Notes: a model not told the origin generated them from the sequence alone. 58,126 bases of DNA from JBPBPI01 sp050954885 (GCA_050954885.1 JBPBPI010000098.1:1-58126); one strand, 5' to 3'; positions 17,651 through 27,099 are shown, counted from the stretch's first letter. Numbers and translations: made by a program.

Positions 17651-18265
17651 TTATTTATGCCAAATGTCACCTAAACGTTGATCGCGTCTAGAGCCACGTC
17701 TGTATGAATCATAAGCCTCAGGGTTTTTAACCTTAAAGTTTTGATGATACTCTTCAGCATTGTAAAAAGGCGTTGCTTCTTTGATGGCAATCATAATTGG
17801 CCTTTTAAGGACTTTTTCCACTTTTGCTTTGGATTCTTCTATTGTTTGCTTTTGCTCGACACTTTTGAAAAAGATAGCCGGTATATAAGAAGCGCCGATA
17901 TCACAAAATTGCCCTTCATTATTAAAAGGATCAATATTGTGCCAAAAGACCTCTAATAATTGTTTGTAAGAAATAATACTGGGATCAAAGATAATTTGAA
18001 CCGCTTCTTGATGACCTTCATGGCTTTCATAGGTTGGATTTTTTGATGTGCCGCCGGTATACCCGACTTTTATAGAAATAATTCCAGGAAGTTGCGCATT
18101 GGTATCATGATCTTGAAAAGCAGATTCACCGCTCCAGAAGCATCCCATGGCAAATAAGGCTTCTTGTTGTGGCATCGTCTTCATGTTTTTTAAATCTCCA
18201 GATCCGTAAATTTTTGAGGCAAAGCTTAGGAAAAAGGTTAATAGAAAAAAGTATTTTTGTCTCAT
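17651..18265 (-). CDS. msrA: Peptide methionine-S-sulfoxide reductase MsrA, exported
   Basis: 204 residues with a Sec signal peptide (1-21). The catalytic motif GCFW (about 42-45) lies in FAMGCFWSGESAF, followed by GYTGG, the EAVQIIFDP strand and the YHQNF C-terminal motif. It reduces the S-epimer of methionine sulfoxide. Export implies repair of periplasmic proteins, with reducing power from a membrane thiol carrier. It lies just downstream of msrB on the same strand. Confidence 0.92.
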   Translation of the reverse strand: MRQKYFFLLTFFLSFASKIYGSGDLKNMKTMPQQEALFAMGCFWSGESAFQDHDTNAQLPGIISIKVGYTGGTSKNPTYESHEGHQEAVQIIFDPSIISYKQLLEVFWHNIDPFNNEGQFCDIGASYIPAIFFKSVEQKQTIEESKAKVEKVLKRPIMIAIKEATPFYNAEEYHQNFKVKNPEAYDSYRRGSRRDQRLGDIWHK

Positions 18266-18283
18266 TGATTTTGATGTTCCCCT

Positions 18284-18859
18284 TTAATAATTTAGTAAAA
18301 ATGATGATTTTGACTTTTCACCTTGGGGCGTAAAACTTAAGGCTACAGAATTCATACAATATCTTTTTCCAGTATGTTCTTTGGGGCCATCATCAAAAAC
18401 GTGTCCTAAATGAGAGCCACATCGGGTGCAACTGACCTCAACTCTATCGCCCATGAACAAAGAAGATTCTTTAGTTAAGATGACACTTTTTTCATTAAAA
18501 GGTGCCCAAAAACTGGGCCATCCTGTGCCAGAGTCATATTTGGTGTCCGAGCTGAATAAGGCATGATCACCACCACAACATGCACAATAATAGGTTCCTT
18601 TTTCATAAAACTTATCATATTGACCAGATCCCGGAGATTCGGTGTCTTGACGACGACAAACGCCATAAGTTTGTGGGTTTAATCTTTTTTCATAAAAGTC
18701 GTCAGGTTGTTTTTTAAAATCAATTTCTTTGGTTGTTGGTTCATTTTGTTTGGATAAATCTTCCTGACAATTGCTTTGATGACTACAAAAAAATATAGCC
18801 AAAAATACAAAAGAGTAAAAAGTTATTTTTTTAACAAAAGAGTAAGTTGAAAGATACAT
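18284..18859 (-). CDS. msrB: Peptide methionine-R-sulfoxide reductase MsrB, exported
   Basis: 191 residues from ATG 18859 (a TTG at 18871 is possible). The N-terminus has a hydrophobic export segment (about 8-27), ending at a Cys (SNCQ) that may be lipidated, though the lipobox is poor. The catalytic domain has the zinc CxxC pairs (CACCG, CTRCG), GTGWPSFW and the catalytic RYCMNS. It reduces the R-epimer, complementing MsrA. The two genes are 18 bases apart and probably form an operon for oxidative repair outside the cytoplasm. Confidence 0.92.
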   Translation of the reverse strand: MYLSTYSFVKKITFYSFVFLAIFFCSHQSNCQEDLSKQNEPTTKEIDFKKQPDDFYEKRLNPQTYGVCRRQDTESPGSGQYDKFYEKGTYYCACCGGDHALFSSDTKYDSGTGWPSFWAPFNEKSVILTKESSLFMGDRVEVSCTRCGSHLGHVFDDGPKEHTGKRYCMNSVALSFTPQGEKSKSSFLLNY

Positions 18860-18982
18860 GGTTTTTTCCAAATTATTATCTTAAAATTTTACTCAAGTAA
18901 TTCATAAATGACAATACGATTAATTAATTTTAAAGAATTTGTTTTATTTTTCATAATTAAATTTTTTAAATTTAAATCCCTT

Positions 18983-19013
18983 CGAAGATATTTTTCAAGT
19001 TTCCTTCACAGAA
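18983..19013. repeat. Relic of the TAGGTTCTGTGAA miniature element
   Basis: GAAGATATTTTTCAAG followed by CCTTCACAGAATC matches the right end of the elements at 8901 and 17436. No left end can be found, so this is a decayed or truncated copy. It lies just upstream of the glycosyltransferase gene. Confidence 0.45.
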
Positions 19014-19065
19014 TCAAAGAAGCCGTATACACTCTGATTTATTTCAAATTAAAGGATGGTTGATC

Positions 19066-20106
19066 GTGCGGATTTTACAAGTCATGGCGGGTGCTGAAAG
19101 AGGGGGGGCCGAGAAATTTTTTGACCGTTTGATTCCTGCACTGGCCAAACGTCACCTTCAGCAACATGTGGTCTGCCGTCCTTTTCCATCACGTGTTAAT
19201 CCCTTTGAACTTCAAAATATTGCGGTCACCACCGCCCCTTTCAGGCGATTGTTGGATTTTCGTACCCCAAAAATTATTCGTGGGGCCGTTGATCAATTTC
19301 AGCCAGACATTGTCATGACATGGATGAGCCGTGCCAGCGATCTGTGTCCATCAGGTGATTTTGTCAGTGTGGCCCGTTTGGGTGGCTATTACGACTTAAA
19401 ATATTATCAAAAAGCCAATTATTTAATTGGCAATACAGTAGACATTCAACAATATTTTATCAAAGAAAGGTGGCCGTCTGAAAAAACAGCTTATTTGCCC
19501 AATTTTGTTGATCCACCTGCGGATGTCGCCTCTCAAAATCGAGCCGTTTACAATACACCGGAAAACGCCTTTTTAATTTTGTCCATGGGACGGTTTCATG
19601 ACGATAAAGCCTTTGATATTTTGATACCAGCTTTGGTATCTTTATCTGATGTCTATTTATGGCTGGTAGGAGAGGGCGAGCGAGAGGTTTCCTTGCGCAC
19701 CCTGGCCCAGCGTCATGGTGTGCAAGATCGTGTCCGTTTCATCCCCTGGCAGTATAATGTGGGGACATTATATCGAGCAGCCAATGCCTATATTTGTCCC
19801 TCTCGCATTGAACCGCTGGGCAATGTTATTATCGAAGCTTGGGCCTATGGTCTGCCGGTAATTGCCGCCAAAAGTGCTGGTGCCCTTGGTTTGATTCAAG
19901 AAGGAGAAAATGGTTTGCTGGTCCCCCTTGAAGATATTGAAGGTATGGCACAAGCCATTCAAAGGGTGCAGCAAGAGGCCAATTTGGCGTCTGATTTGGC
20001 CAAAGCCGGTGAAGAGACTTATCTTGATCATTTTACCGAAGAAAAAGTTTGTCGTCAGTATATCGATTTCTTTCATAAAATTCTTCAGACAAAACCAAAG
20101 GTTTAA
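19066..20106 (+). CDS. GT4-type glycosyltransferase
   Basis: 346 residues. I prefer GTG 19066, with AAAGGA upstream; TTG 19060 is an alternative. Typical GT-B glycosyltransferase of group 4: N-terminal ILQVMAGAERGGAEKF (acceptor-side glycine motif) and the C-terminal nucleotide-sugar site, FLILSMGRFHDDKAFDIL, then ICPSRIEPLGNVIIEAWAYGLPVIA with the EX7E-type motif. Probably builds LPS or capsule at the cytoplasmic membrane. It is followed, with a two-base gap, by asnB, suggesting a surface-glycan pair. Base composition is clearly richer in G+C than the secreted genes nearby. Confidence 0.88.
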   Translation: MRILQVMAGAERGGAEKFFDRLIPALAKRHLQQHVVCRPFPSRVNPFELQNIAVTTAPFRRLLDFRTPKIIRGAVDQFQPDIVMTWMSRASDLCPSGDFVSVARLGGYYDLKYYQKANYLIGNTVDIQQYFIKERWPSEKTAYLPNFVDPPADVASQNRAVYNTPENAFLILSMGRFHDDKAFDILIPALVSLSDVYLWLVGEGEREVSLRTLAQRHGVQDRVRFIPWQYNVGTLYRAANAYICPSRIEPLGNVIIEAWAYGLPVIAAKSAGALGLIQEGENGLLVPLEDIEGMAQAIQRVQQEANLASDLAKAGEETYLDHFTEEKVCRQYIDFFHKILQTKPKV

Positions 20107-20108
20107 TC

Positions 20109-21854
20109 ATGTGTGGTATTGCCGGTTTTTCGACCAAACATAGGTCTCCTCGTCTTGATCTTTTAAAAATAATGGCAAAAAGTCTGGCCCATCGTGGACC
20201 CGACGGTGAAGCCATTGAAATACGAGATCAAGTTGGTTTGGTTCATCGCCGTCTCTCCATCATTGATTTAGCAACCGGACAGCAACCACTCATCGATGAT
20301 GCAGGACGTTTATTGGTGGTCAATGGAGAGATTTATAATTATCTTGAGCTTAAACAAGGCTTTCCAGAATTTAAATTTCGCACGCAGTCGGATTGTGAAG
20401 TGATCCTAGCTCTCTACGCCCGTTACGGTCTATCTTTTACAGACCATTTGCGCGGCATGTACAGCCTGGCACTTTACGATCCTACCACTCAAGATCTGAT
20501 CTTGTCCCGAGATTTATTTGGCATGAAACAACTTTATTATGCTCAAACACCCCAAGGGTTTATCTTTGCCTCAGAGCTACAAGCGATCCTGGAAACCGGT
20601 TTGGTGCGTCGTGATGTTGATCCTGAGGTTCGTACAGAATTATTACAATTGCGTTATAGCACTGGTCAAAAAACCATTTTCGGTGGCATTCAACGTTTGC
20701 TGCCTGGAGAGACTTTGGTGATTCGACAGGGTGAAATTATCCACAGGCATCAAGAAAAGAAAAAATCCCAGATGTCTGCTGTAACGTCCTTTGAGCCGGC
20801 CCTCGATCTTTACGAACAAACTTTTCAAAACAGTGTTCAGGTTCATCTTCGATCCGATGTGCCTTATGGCTTGTTCTTATCAGGCGGCCTCGATTCCGGC
20901 AGTTTACTGGCTTTTATGAGGCGTGAGACATCCCAAAAGCTTCGGACCTATACCATTGGATTTGAAAATAAATCTGTCCAAGACGAACGCGGTCAGGCGG
21001 CAAAATTAAGCCAGCATTTTCAAACTGACCATACAGAAATTAATTTTTCAGAACAAGATTTTTGGTCTCTTTTGCCCCAGGTGATTGCGGCCCATGACGA
21101 TCCTATTTTTGATCAAGCCATGGTGCCAACCTTTAAACTGGCGTCAGTGGCAGCCCCCGATGTCAAAGTGATTTTGAGTGGCGAGGGCGGCGATGAAATG
21201 TTGGCCGGGTACAGGCGATATCAAAAAGTTTCTTGGCCCACTTGGTTGGGGGGACGTTTGTCCCGTCGTCACGGCAGCTTTCGTGGCACCCCCATGGCAC
21301 CCTTGCTCGAGCCGTGGCGTCAGAATCTTGATCAGTTGCAAAGCGATGCTTTATCGCGCACATCAACCAAAGTACAAGCCGCTCAAATGATCGATCTTGA
21401 AAGCTGGTTGCCCAACAATTTGCTATTAAAGTTAGATCGTTGTTTGATGCATCATGGCATTGAAGGGCGTACCCCTTATTTGGATCGAATGATTTTTGAT
21501 CAACTTTTTACGTTGCCAGACACTCTTAAGATTCGCCGAGGACAAGGAAAATGGGTCTTAAGGCAATGGCTGGCACGTCATCTTCCGCTGGCTGAACCTT
21601 TTGCCAAAAAGAAAGGATTCAACGTACCGGTTGAGGCTTGGATTCGCGGCAAAGCCAATCGTCTGGGCACGCTAGTTGCCCGTCAGCCTGGCATTGAAGA
21701 ATTTTTAAGGCCTGAACATGTTTTAGAAGTTTTTAAAAATGACAAATATGGTAATGTGCCGTGGATGTTGCTGTCCTATGCCCTTTGGCATCAACGTCAT
21801 GTTTGTAACCTGCCGGTTGTTAACGATACCTTGGCCACTTTGTCATTGCGTTAA
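20109..21854 (+). CDS. asnB: Asparagine synthase (glutamine-hydrolysing)
   Basis: 581 residues starting MCGIAGF, so the Cys2 nucleophile of the class II glutaminase is exposed after Met removal. The N-terminal domain has LAHRGPDG and VVNGEIYNY. The synthase domain has the PP-loop SGGLDSGSLLAF (near 257) and GEGGDEMLAGYRRY. It makes asparagine, or amidates a sugar or amino sugar, since AsnB homologues beside glycosyltransferases often serve polysaccharide clusters. Two bases follow the glycosyltransferase stop. Confidence 0.9.
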   Translation: MCGIAGFSTKHRSPRLDLLKIMAKSLAHRGPDGEAIEIRDQVGLVHRRLSIIDLATGQQPLIDDAGRLLVVNGEIYNYLELKQGFPEFKFRTQSDCEVILALYARYGLSFTDHLRGMYSLALYDPTTQDLILSRDLFGMKQLYYAQTPQGFIFASELQAILETGLVRRDVDPEVRTELLQLRYSTGQKTIFGGIQRLLPGETLVIRQGEIIHRHQEKKKSQMSAVTSFEPALDLYEQTFQNSVQVHLRSDVPYGLFLSGGLDSGSLLAFMRRETSQKLRTYTIGFENKSVQDERGQAAKLSQHFQTDHTEINFSEQDFWSLLPQVIAAHDDPIFDQAMVPTFKLASVAAPDVKVILSGEGGDEMLAGYRRYQKVSWPTWLGGRLSRRHGSFRGTPMAPLLEPWRQNLDQLQSDALSRTSTKVQAAQMIDLESWLPNNLLLKLDRCLMHHGIEGRTPYLDRMIFDQLFTLPDTLKIRRGQGKWVLRQWLARHLPLAEPFAKKKGFNVPVEAWIRGKANRLGTLVARQPGIEEFLRPEHVLEVFKNDKYGNVPWMLLSYALWHQRHVCNLPVVNDTLATLSLR

Positions 21855-21863
21855 GAATAAATA

Positions 21864-21892
21864 TATTCTAAAAATCTAAGCTTTTTAGGATA
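21864..21892. terminator. Hairpin after asnB, possible terminator
   Basis: TATTCTAAAAA pairs with TTTTTAGGATA (one wobble) across a seven-base loop. It lies 10 bases after the asnB stop and 10 before the next ATG. No clear T-run follows, so ending of transcription is not certain. The stem resembles that of the hairpin at 653-677. Confidence 0.4.
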
Positions 21893-21902
21893 CAAAAATA
21901 TA

Positions 21903-23381
21903 ATGTATAAGTTATTGATAAGTCTATTTTTAATTATCAATTTACTATCAGGTTATGCCAGTGATATTGATGACGAAAGACAAAAAATTGAAAGACGTCT
22001 TGTAAAACAAAACGAAGTTCAAGCAAGATTAGATGATTTTGATTCTCAAATTGAAGAATTAAAAGAACAACATCATCAATCAGATATTTATACAAAGATT
22101 AAAACATCGCCCAAAAAATTTTCAATTTTGGTAGAACGGACAAAAACTCAAGCTCAACTGAGTCAACTCAATGATGAGATCAAAAAATTAAAAAAGAGTT
22201 ATGACAAAAGTATTGCAAAAAGTTTTATTGGTGTTGATCAAAGAATTTTATCTTCGCCTAAGGAGCTTCAAGATCTTATTTCATCCTATTTTTCACAAAT
22301 TCTAAAAATTAGATTAATCAATAAATTCTTTGAAAAATTAACCAGACACTATATTGAAGAAAATTTTACAGTCAATTTGAGGGATTTTAAGATTTTAAAA
22401 GGCAAAAAATATTATGAACCATTGAGTGAATATTGTGATGAGATACCTTATAATACGAGATACTTTGAACATATAAAAGATATTGACAACTTTAAGCTTT
22501 ATAAAGCTCATTATGATGGTTTAATCTATGTCAGATCAAGACCATTTCCAAGTACCTTTGATTATTGTCATCATACGGTTTTCAATAAATTTTTAAACTT
22601 AGACGGATTTTTAAAACCGAGACACATAGCTCTTCAATACAGTCGTAATATAACTTATGAGCAAATTACAAAATTTGTAAAAGATAATCCTCAAATTGAA
22701 TCTTTAAAGCTTTATCTTCAACATCAAGATAAAAAAAGAACTTTTCAAATTATGAAAAAACTTGCCACACTTAATTATATAAAATCTTTGTATTTAACTC
22801 TTGAGTATGGCTATGAGGAAGATTCAACACTAAATTTAGCTCTTAAAATATTGAGTTCTCAAGTAATTGTTGATACTTTTTGCATGACGCAGCAGCATAT
22901 AACAACACTTTTTCAAAATTCAAAATTAACATCTTTAATGTTGGGAAGATCAAGTAAGACAGAAAATAATAAAGAAATTTTAAAATTTTTATTTGAAAAA
23001 ATTAATCAAAAACCTTTGAAAAAACTGACACTATACAATTTTCAAAAAAATCATATTGATGTTAAGGATATAGCTTCTCTGCCGATTCAAAAATTAGAGA
23101 TAGTGAGAGATGATATAGACACCAACAATGCAAGTGATTACGATAATTTTTATGTCCTCAATTCAATTGCGCAAAATAATTATTTAGAAAGTTTTACTTT
23201 TTATTGTCGTAAAATTAATTTAAAAAAATTTCAAGATTTTGTGGAAAAAAAGCGAAAAAATCCTTTATCAAAACTAAAAAAGCTTAAACTTTTTTATTCG
23301 AATGCAAAATTGATCAAATCACGTGACGAAATCATGAACATCTTAGGCGATGATTTTGAGGTATCTTTTAAGAGAATATAA
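21903..23381 (+). CDS. Secreted coiled-coil, LRR-like protein
   Basis: 492 residues. Signal peptide (about 1-19), then a charged coiled coil (25-105) rich in Glu, Lys and Gln. From about 225 to the end there are repeated L-x-L-x-L strands about 25-30 residues apart (IESLKLYLQ, IKSLYLTLEY, LTSLMLGRS, LKKLTLYNF, IQKLEIVRD, LESFTFYCR, LKKLKLFYS), as in an irregular leucine-rich repeat. Base composition is very AT-rich, unlike asnB upstream. I know no named family. Such proteins often face the host in intracellular bacteria; this role is inferred. Confidence 0.6.
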   Translation: MYKLLISLFLIINLLSGYASDIDDERQKIERRLVKQNEVQARLDDFDSQIEELKEQHHQSDIYTKIKTSPKKFSILVERTKTQAQLSQLNDEIKKLKKSYDKSIAKSFIGVDQRILSSPKELQDLISSYFSQILKIRLINKFFEKLTRHYIEENFTVNLRDFKILKGKKYYEPLSEYCDEIPYNTRYFEHIKDIDNFKLYKAHYDGLIYVRSRPFPSTFDYCHHTVFNKFLNLDGFLKPRHIALQYSRNITYEQITKFVKDNPQIESLKLYLQHQDKKRTFQIMKKLATLNYIKSLYLTLEYGYEEDSTLNLALKILSSQVIVDTFCMTQQHITTLFQNSKLTSLMLGRSSKTENNKEILKFLFEKINQKPLKKLTLYNFQKNHIDVKDIASLPIQKLEIVRDDIDTNNASDYDNFYVLNSIAQNNYLESFTFYCRKINLKKFQDFVEKKRKNPLSKLKKLKLFYSNAKLIKSRDEIMNILGDDFEVSFKRI

Positions 23382-23455
23382 TTATTTTGATTTAAAAATT
23401 TAAATTTATGATATTAAATTCTTTAATAGTCCTTTAAAGAAATTTTAAAACATAA

Positions 23456-24862
23456 ATGCTTTCAAATACTTTACAAAATAATTTATCTTTAATGCTGAAT
23501 CAAGCACTTTTGGTTATCAAACGATTTCCACTGCCTTTACTATGTGCGTTGGCTTTTTTTATCATCAGTAAAAATCAATTAGCTGTTTTTATTGTAAATA
23601 AAAATCAACTTGAAACCCTCATAATCTTTTTTCAAGGTCTTGGAATTTTATTTTGTGGTTGTTGCTGGTTTATATTTTTTAAGCTTTATACAGAAAGCCA
23701 TAAGTGGTCTTCGGTACGTTATTATTTGATTGGTCTGCCTGTTTTCTTGATCATAGCTTATGCCATTCATAAAAATTTATTTACCCTTTGTACCTTTAAT
23801 CTTTTGGGACTTGGCCTATTTCTATCTATATTTATCGCACCTTTTGTTGGTAGACAAACAAATGATGGCGATGTGTGGCAATTTAATTATGATCTTTGGC
23901 GTCATATTGGCCTGACCGCATTGGTGGCGATTATGTTAAGTGCGGGTATTTTTGCCATCCTTGCCAGCTTAAAATTTTTGCTGGGTTTTAATTTTAAAGA
24001 TCAACTTTATGTTGATACTTGGCTTTTTATCACCACTTTCTTTTGTCCTGTGATGGTCATGTTTAAGATTCCAACCTCTTTCAAGACAACAGAATCCCCA
24101 CATTTGGGTAAAGTGATGCGGTCTCTTTTACTTTATGTTATTTTGCCGATCTTGTTAATTTACGATATTATTTTGCACGCTTATGCAGCAAAAATTGCAC
24201 TTGAATGGAATTTACCAAAAGGTGGCATTGCTTATTTGGTGTCAATTTTTAACACCATCGCCGTTTTGACCTACTTTGCAAGTTATCCACTGCATAAAAC
24301 ATCGGCTATTTTTGCATTTTTCAGCAAACATCTTTTTAAATTTATGCTTGTTCCTCTCATTCTTTTGACCATCGGCGTTGGTAATCGAATTGATCAATTT
24401 GGCATCACCGAAGGGCGTTATGCAATTCTTTTGCATTTAATTTGGATGACGCTGATTATTGTTTTTTCTTATGTAAAACAACGCGATCAACTTTTTAAGT
24501 TTTCTTTGTCAAGCATTGTTGTTTTATTTATTTTTGCCTCTTTTGGACCTTGGAGTATTACAAACGTTTCTAACTGGAGCCAAACTCAACGTTTGGAAAA
24601 AGTCCTTGAAAAACATCAGATCTTGATAAATGCCAAAATTCGTAAGGCATCTCATCCTTTAACATTTTCTGAAGAATTAAATATTCATTCTATGGTAGAT
24701 TACTTGGTACAAAATAAGAAATTTGACATCTTAAAACAATGGTTTGATGATCCTGGGTCTCCTAAATTTAGCAAGGATTTTGAATCCCTAACGTCAACAG
24801 AAATTCGAGAAGCCATGGGTATTGAATTGAAAATAGAAAATAAAAAAAAGTCGATTAAGTAA
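23456..24862 (+). CDS. DUF4153 multi-pass membrane protein
   Basis: 468 residues with about 11-12 membrane helices over residues 20-380 and a soluble C-terminal ~90 residues. The segment from GLTALVAIMLSAGIFAILAS through LYVDTWLFITTFFCPVMVMF matches the DUF4153 layout of bacterial inner-membrane proteins of unknown role. No ribosome site is seen before ATG 23456. It follows the LRR-like gene by 74 bases. Confidence 0.72.
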   Translation: MLSNTLQNNLSLMLNQALLVIKRFPLPLLCALAFFIISKNQLAVFIVNKNQLETLIIFFQGLGILFCGCCWFIFFKLYTESHKWSSVRYYLIGLPVFLIIAYAIHKNLFTLCTFNLLGLGLFLSIFIAPFVGRQTNDGDVWQFNYDLWRHIGLTALVAIMLSAGIFAILASLKFLLGFNFKDQLYVDTWLFITTFFCPVMVMFKIPTSFKTTESPHLGKVMRSLLLYVILPILLIYDIILHAYAAKIALEWNLPKGGIAYLVSIFNTIAVLTYFASYPLHKTSAIFAFFSKHLFKFMLVPLILLTIGVGNRIDQFGITEGRYAILLHLIWMTLIIVFSYVKQRDQLFKFSLSSIVVLFIFASFGPWSITNVSNWSQTQRLEKVLEKHQILINAKIRKASHPLTFSEELNIHSMVDYLVQNKKFDILKQWFDDPGSPKFSKDFESLTSTEIREAMGIELKIENKKKSIK

Positions 24863-24879
24863 AAGATCGAGTAAAAACT

Positions 24880-24957
24880 TTAAAGCCTAGGCGGATTTAT
24901 AATCATGGCGGCCCAAAAGAGAACTAATTGAGATGGTTGCTCTAAAGTCAACTTATC
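24880..24957 (-). pseudogene. Relic of a second ene-reductase C-terminus
   Basis: Read on the minus strand, 25 codons plus TAA give DKLTLEQPSQL, then VLFWAAMIINPPRL and stop. They align without gaps to the last 25 codons of the ene-reductase at 25895, with 15 of 25 identities, and end at the same stop position. Nothing of the upstream enzyme can be read, so this is a truncated duplicate. The stretch around it (24863-25032) has no other content I recognise. Confidence 0.75.
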
Positions 24958-25032
24958 AATCCTCAATTAATGTTAATAAATTTATCATTTAAGTAATAAT
25001 AAAAAATTTGAGTTAAAAGCTGATTACATACT

Positions 25033-25791
25033 TCAAAATTTATTTAATCCATTAGATAATTTAGAAAAAATTTCTATTTCTCTATTATGTTGCTCTCTTG
25101 ATCTATTTACAGGCTCATAAATGATAAGATCAAGAGTATTGATTCCTTCAATAAAATTATGATTATTGATTTCTTCGATCAGATATAAATGAAATTTTAT
25201 TTTTGGCTCTAGAGGCAAGAATTTAGAAAAAGGACACGGGCCGTAAAGTTTTTCTTCTTGTTCAAAATTAACATAATGATAAAGTTGAACATGTTGTGTA
25301 ACATCTCTTAAGGTCCAATATTTTTTCATATCCTGTAAAAAATTTTTAGAGCAGGAAAAAAGATCTTGATGTTTTTTATATATTTTTTGATGATTATTTA
25401 CACCTAAAATAATTTCATTAAGAAAATTATGTCCGAAAAGTTCATGTCCTAAAAGTTCTACTTTTCCAAAAGGAGTCCAAAGAAAATATAGATTCTCGTC
25501 TTGTTCCTTTTTATAAGAATAGGTTTGTAAATAAAGATAACGAGGCGTACGACGATGTGCACCATTTGGTGAAATACAAACTTCAAAATCATTTCCAAAA
25601 AAATTATTTTTAGATTTTTTCTCATTCACATGTATTTCTAATTTTTGTTTGATAAATTGAATAGCATTAAAATATGGCTGGATTTTACTCTCGTTATCCC
25701 ATTCTTGAAATTGTGAACTGCTTTGAGTCGTTGTTATAAAAAATATTAATAATGCTAAATATCTTGTCATCGTCAACATGATTTTTTTCAT
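25033..25791 (-). CDS. Secreted protein of unknown function
   Basis: 252 residues. A signal peptide covers about 1-25 (ALLIFFITTTQSSSQ). The rest is polar, rich in Asn, Lys, Tyr and Phe, with two cysteine-containing segments (FEVCISPNG; LFSCSKNFL) and one PCPF. No recognised domain. It lies between the ene-reductase and its relic, and the region may have been inserted there. Very AT-rich, like the other secreted genes. Confidence 0.55.
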   Translation of the reverse strand: MKKIMLTMTRYLALLIFFITTTQSSSQFQEWDNESKIQPYFNAIQFIKQKLEIHVNEKKSKNNFFGNDFEVCISPNGAHRRTPRYLYLQTYSYKKEQDENLYFLWTPFGKVELLGHELFGHNFLNEIILGVNNHQKIYKKHQDLFSCSKNFLQDMKKYWTLRDVTQHVQLYHYVNFEQEEKLYGPCPFSKFLPLEPKIKFHLYLIEEINNHNFIEGINTLDLIIYEPVNRSREQHNREIEIFSKLSNGLNKF

Positions 25792-25894
25792 AATCTATGA
25801 ATTCTCACTGTCATTAAAATTTTTAATTCGTTAATATTATTTTTAATAAATCTTAAAAATATTAGCAATAAAAGTGGTGATTAAAAATTGATGA

Positions 25895-26968
25895 TTAAAG
25901 TCTAGGGGGGCTAGCAATCATGGCGGGTGAAAAAGGTGTAAGTTGGGATGCTGTTTCTTCATTTAACTTATCAACAAAATCAGGATTGGCTAAAATCTTT
26001 TTACCAAAATAAATCAAATCAGCTTGTTGAGATGTCAATGTTTGCTCTGCATGCTCAAGACTATAATTTCCACCAACAATTAACGTACCTTGATAATATT
26101 TTCGTAAAAATTCACTAGATTTAACTGGTAAAAATCCTCGTGTTTTATCATCGTCATCGCTGGATAGATGAACATAGGCCAAGGAAAGTTCTGATAATTT
26201 ATTTAATAAATACGCATAAACATTTTGATCTTCAGAGGTTTCAAGAAGGCTTTCCATATTGGGCGGTGGCACAGGCGACAATCGAATGCCAACTTTTGAA
26301 AATCCACCAACTTTTTGCGCAACGGCTTCAATCACCTCAAGTAAAAAACGGCTCATGCCTTCTAGGTTTCTACCATAGCGATCAGTACGTTTATTGGTGC
26401 TGTAATGCAGAAATGAATCGAATAAATAGCCATTGGCGGCGTGAATTTCAACACCATCAAATTGACCAAGTCTAATGGCATAATCGGCTGCTTGTACAAA
26501 ATAACCTTTAATCAAATCAAAATCTGCCATGTCCATGATATGAGGTGTTTCATAGGGAACTTGCAGGCGAGGCACAAGTTCTTTCAGAGGTTTGATACCT
26601 GATGGCGAGAGGGGCAAACGTCCTTGACGAAAAGAACTATGACCCATCATTCCAGCATGCCACAATTGGGCAAAAATCTTTGCCCCTTGCGTATGAACTT
26701 TATCCACAATTTGACACCAAGCCTTGGCTTGTTCGCTGGTGTAAATACCCGGTGTGTTAAAATACGCATTGGATTCATCACTAATACAAGTCGCCTCGGT
26801 GACAATCAAACCACAGCTTGAGCGATCTGTATAAAAATCGCACATATTTTGAGACGGCATTTGTTCGGGATCTGCTTGACAACGTGTCATGGGCGCCAAC
26901 ACAACCTTATTTTTCAAATTTAATTGTTGCGACGTGTAAGGGGATAACAAAGTATCAAAAGATGTCAA
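25895..26968 (-). CDS. Old yellow enzyme family alkene reductase
   Basis: 357 residues of the OYE/NemA family, FMN enzymes that reduce activated C=C bonds and nitro compounds with NAD(P)H. Motifs: VVLAPMTRCQAD (FMN site), GAKIFAQLWHAG, the substrate-binding His and Asn in VEIHAANGYLFDSFLH, and YGRNLEGMSRFLLEV. FGKKILANPD near the end is the phosphate-binding loop. I take TTG 26968, as no ATG fits before the conserved start. A relic of the C-terminus occurs at 24880-24957. Confidence 0.92.
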   Translation of the reverse strand: MTSFDTLLSPYTSQQLNLKNKVVLAPMTRCQADPEQMPSQNMCDFYTDRSSCGLIVTEATCISDESNAYFNTPGIYTSEQAKAWCQIVDKVHTQGAKIFAQLWHAGMMGHSSFRQGRLPLSPSGIKPLKELVPRLQVPYETPHIMDMADFDLIKGYFVQAADYAIRLGQFDGVEIHAANGYLFDSFLHYSTNKRTDRYGRNLEGMSRFLLEVIEAVAQKVGGFSKVGIRLSPVPPPNMESLLETSEDQNVYAYLLNKLSELSLAYVHLSSDDDDKTRGFLPVKSSEFLRKYYQGTLIVGGNYSLEHAEQTLTSQQADLIYFGKKILANPDFVDKLNEETASQLTPFSPAMIASPPRL

Positions 26969-27099
26969 CAGATTACGCTCGTTTATAAATTTGTTTGTAT
27001 TTAGTATATCTCTTTGTGTTTGTTTATAAAATAGATTTGACCAAGTAAATTTTATTTAATTAAAGGATTGTACTGTTCAACCCTTTAATTTTGGATAAT

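Noticed and set aside
19066..21854. Glycosyltransferase and asnB as a transferred island, because of their higher G+C.
   Set aside because: Other core genes (hslUV, uvrB, valS) are similarly richer in G+C than the secreted genes, so the contrast marks the secreted set and not this pair.
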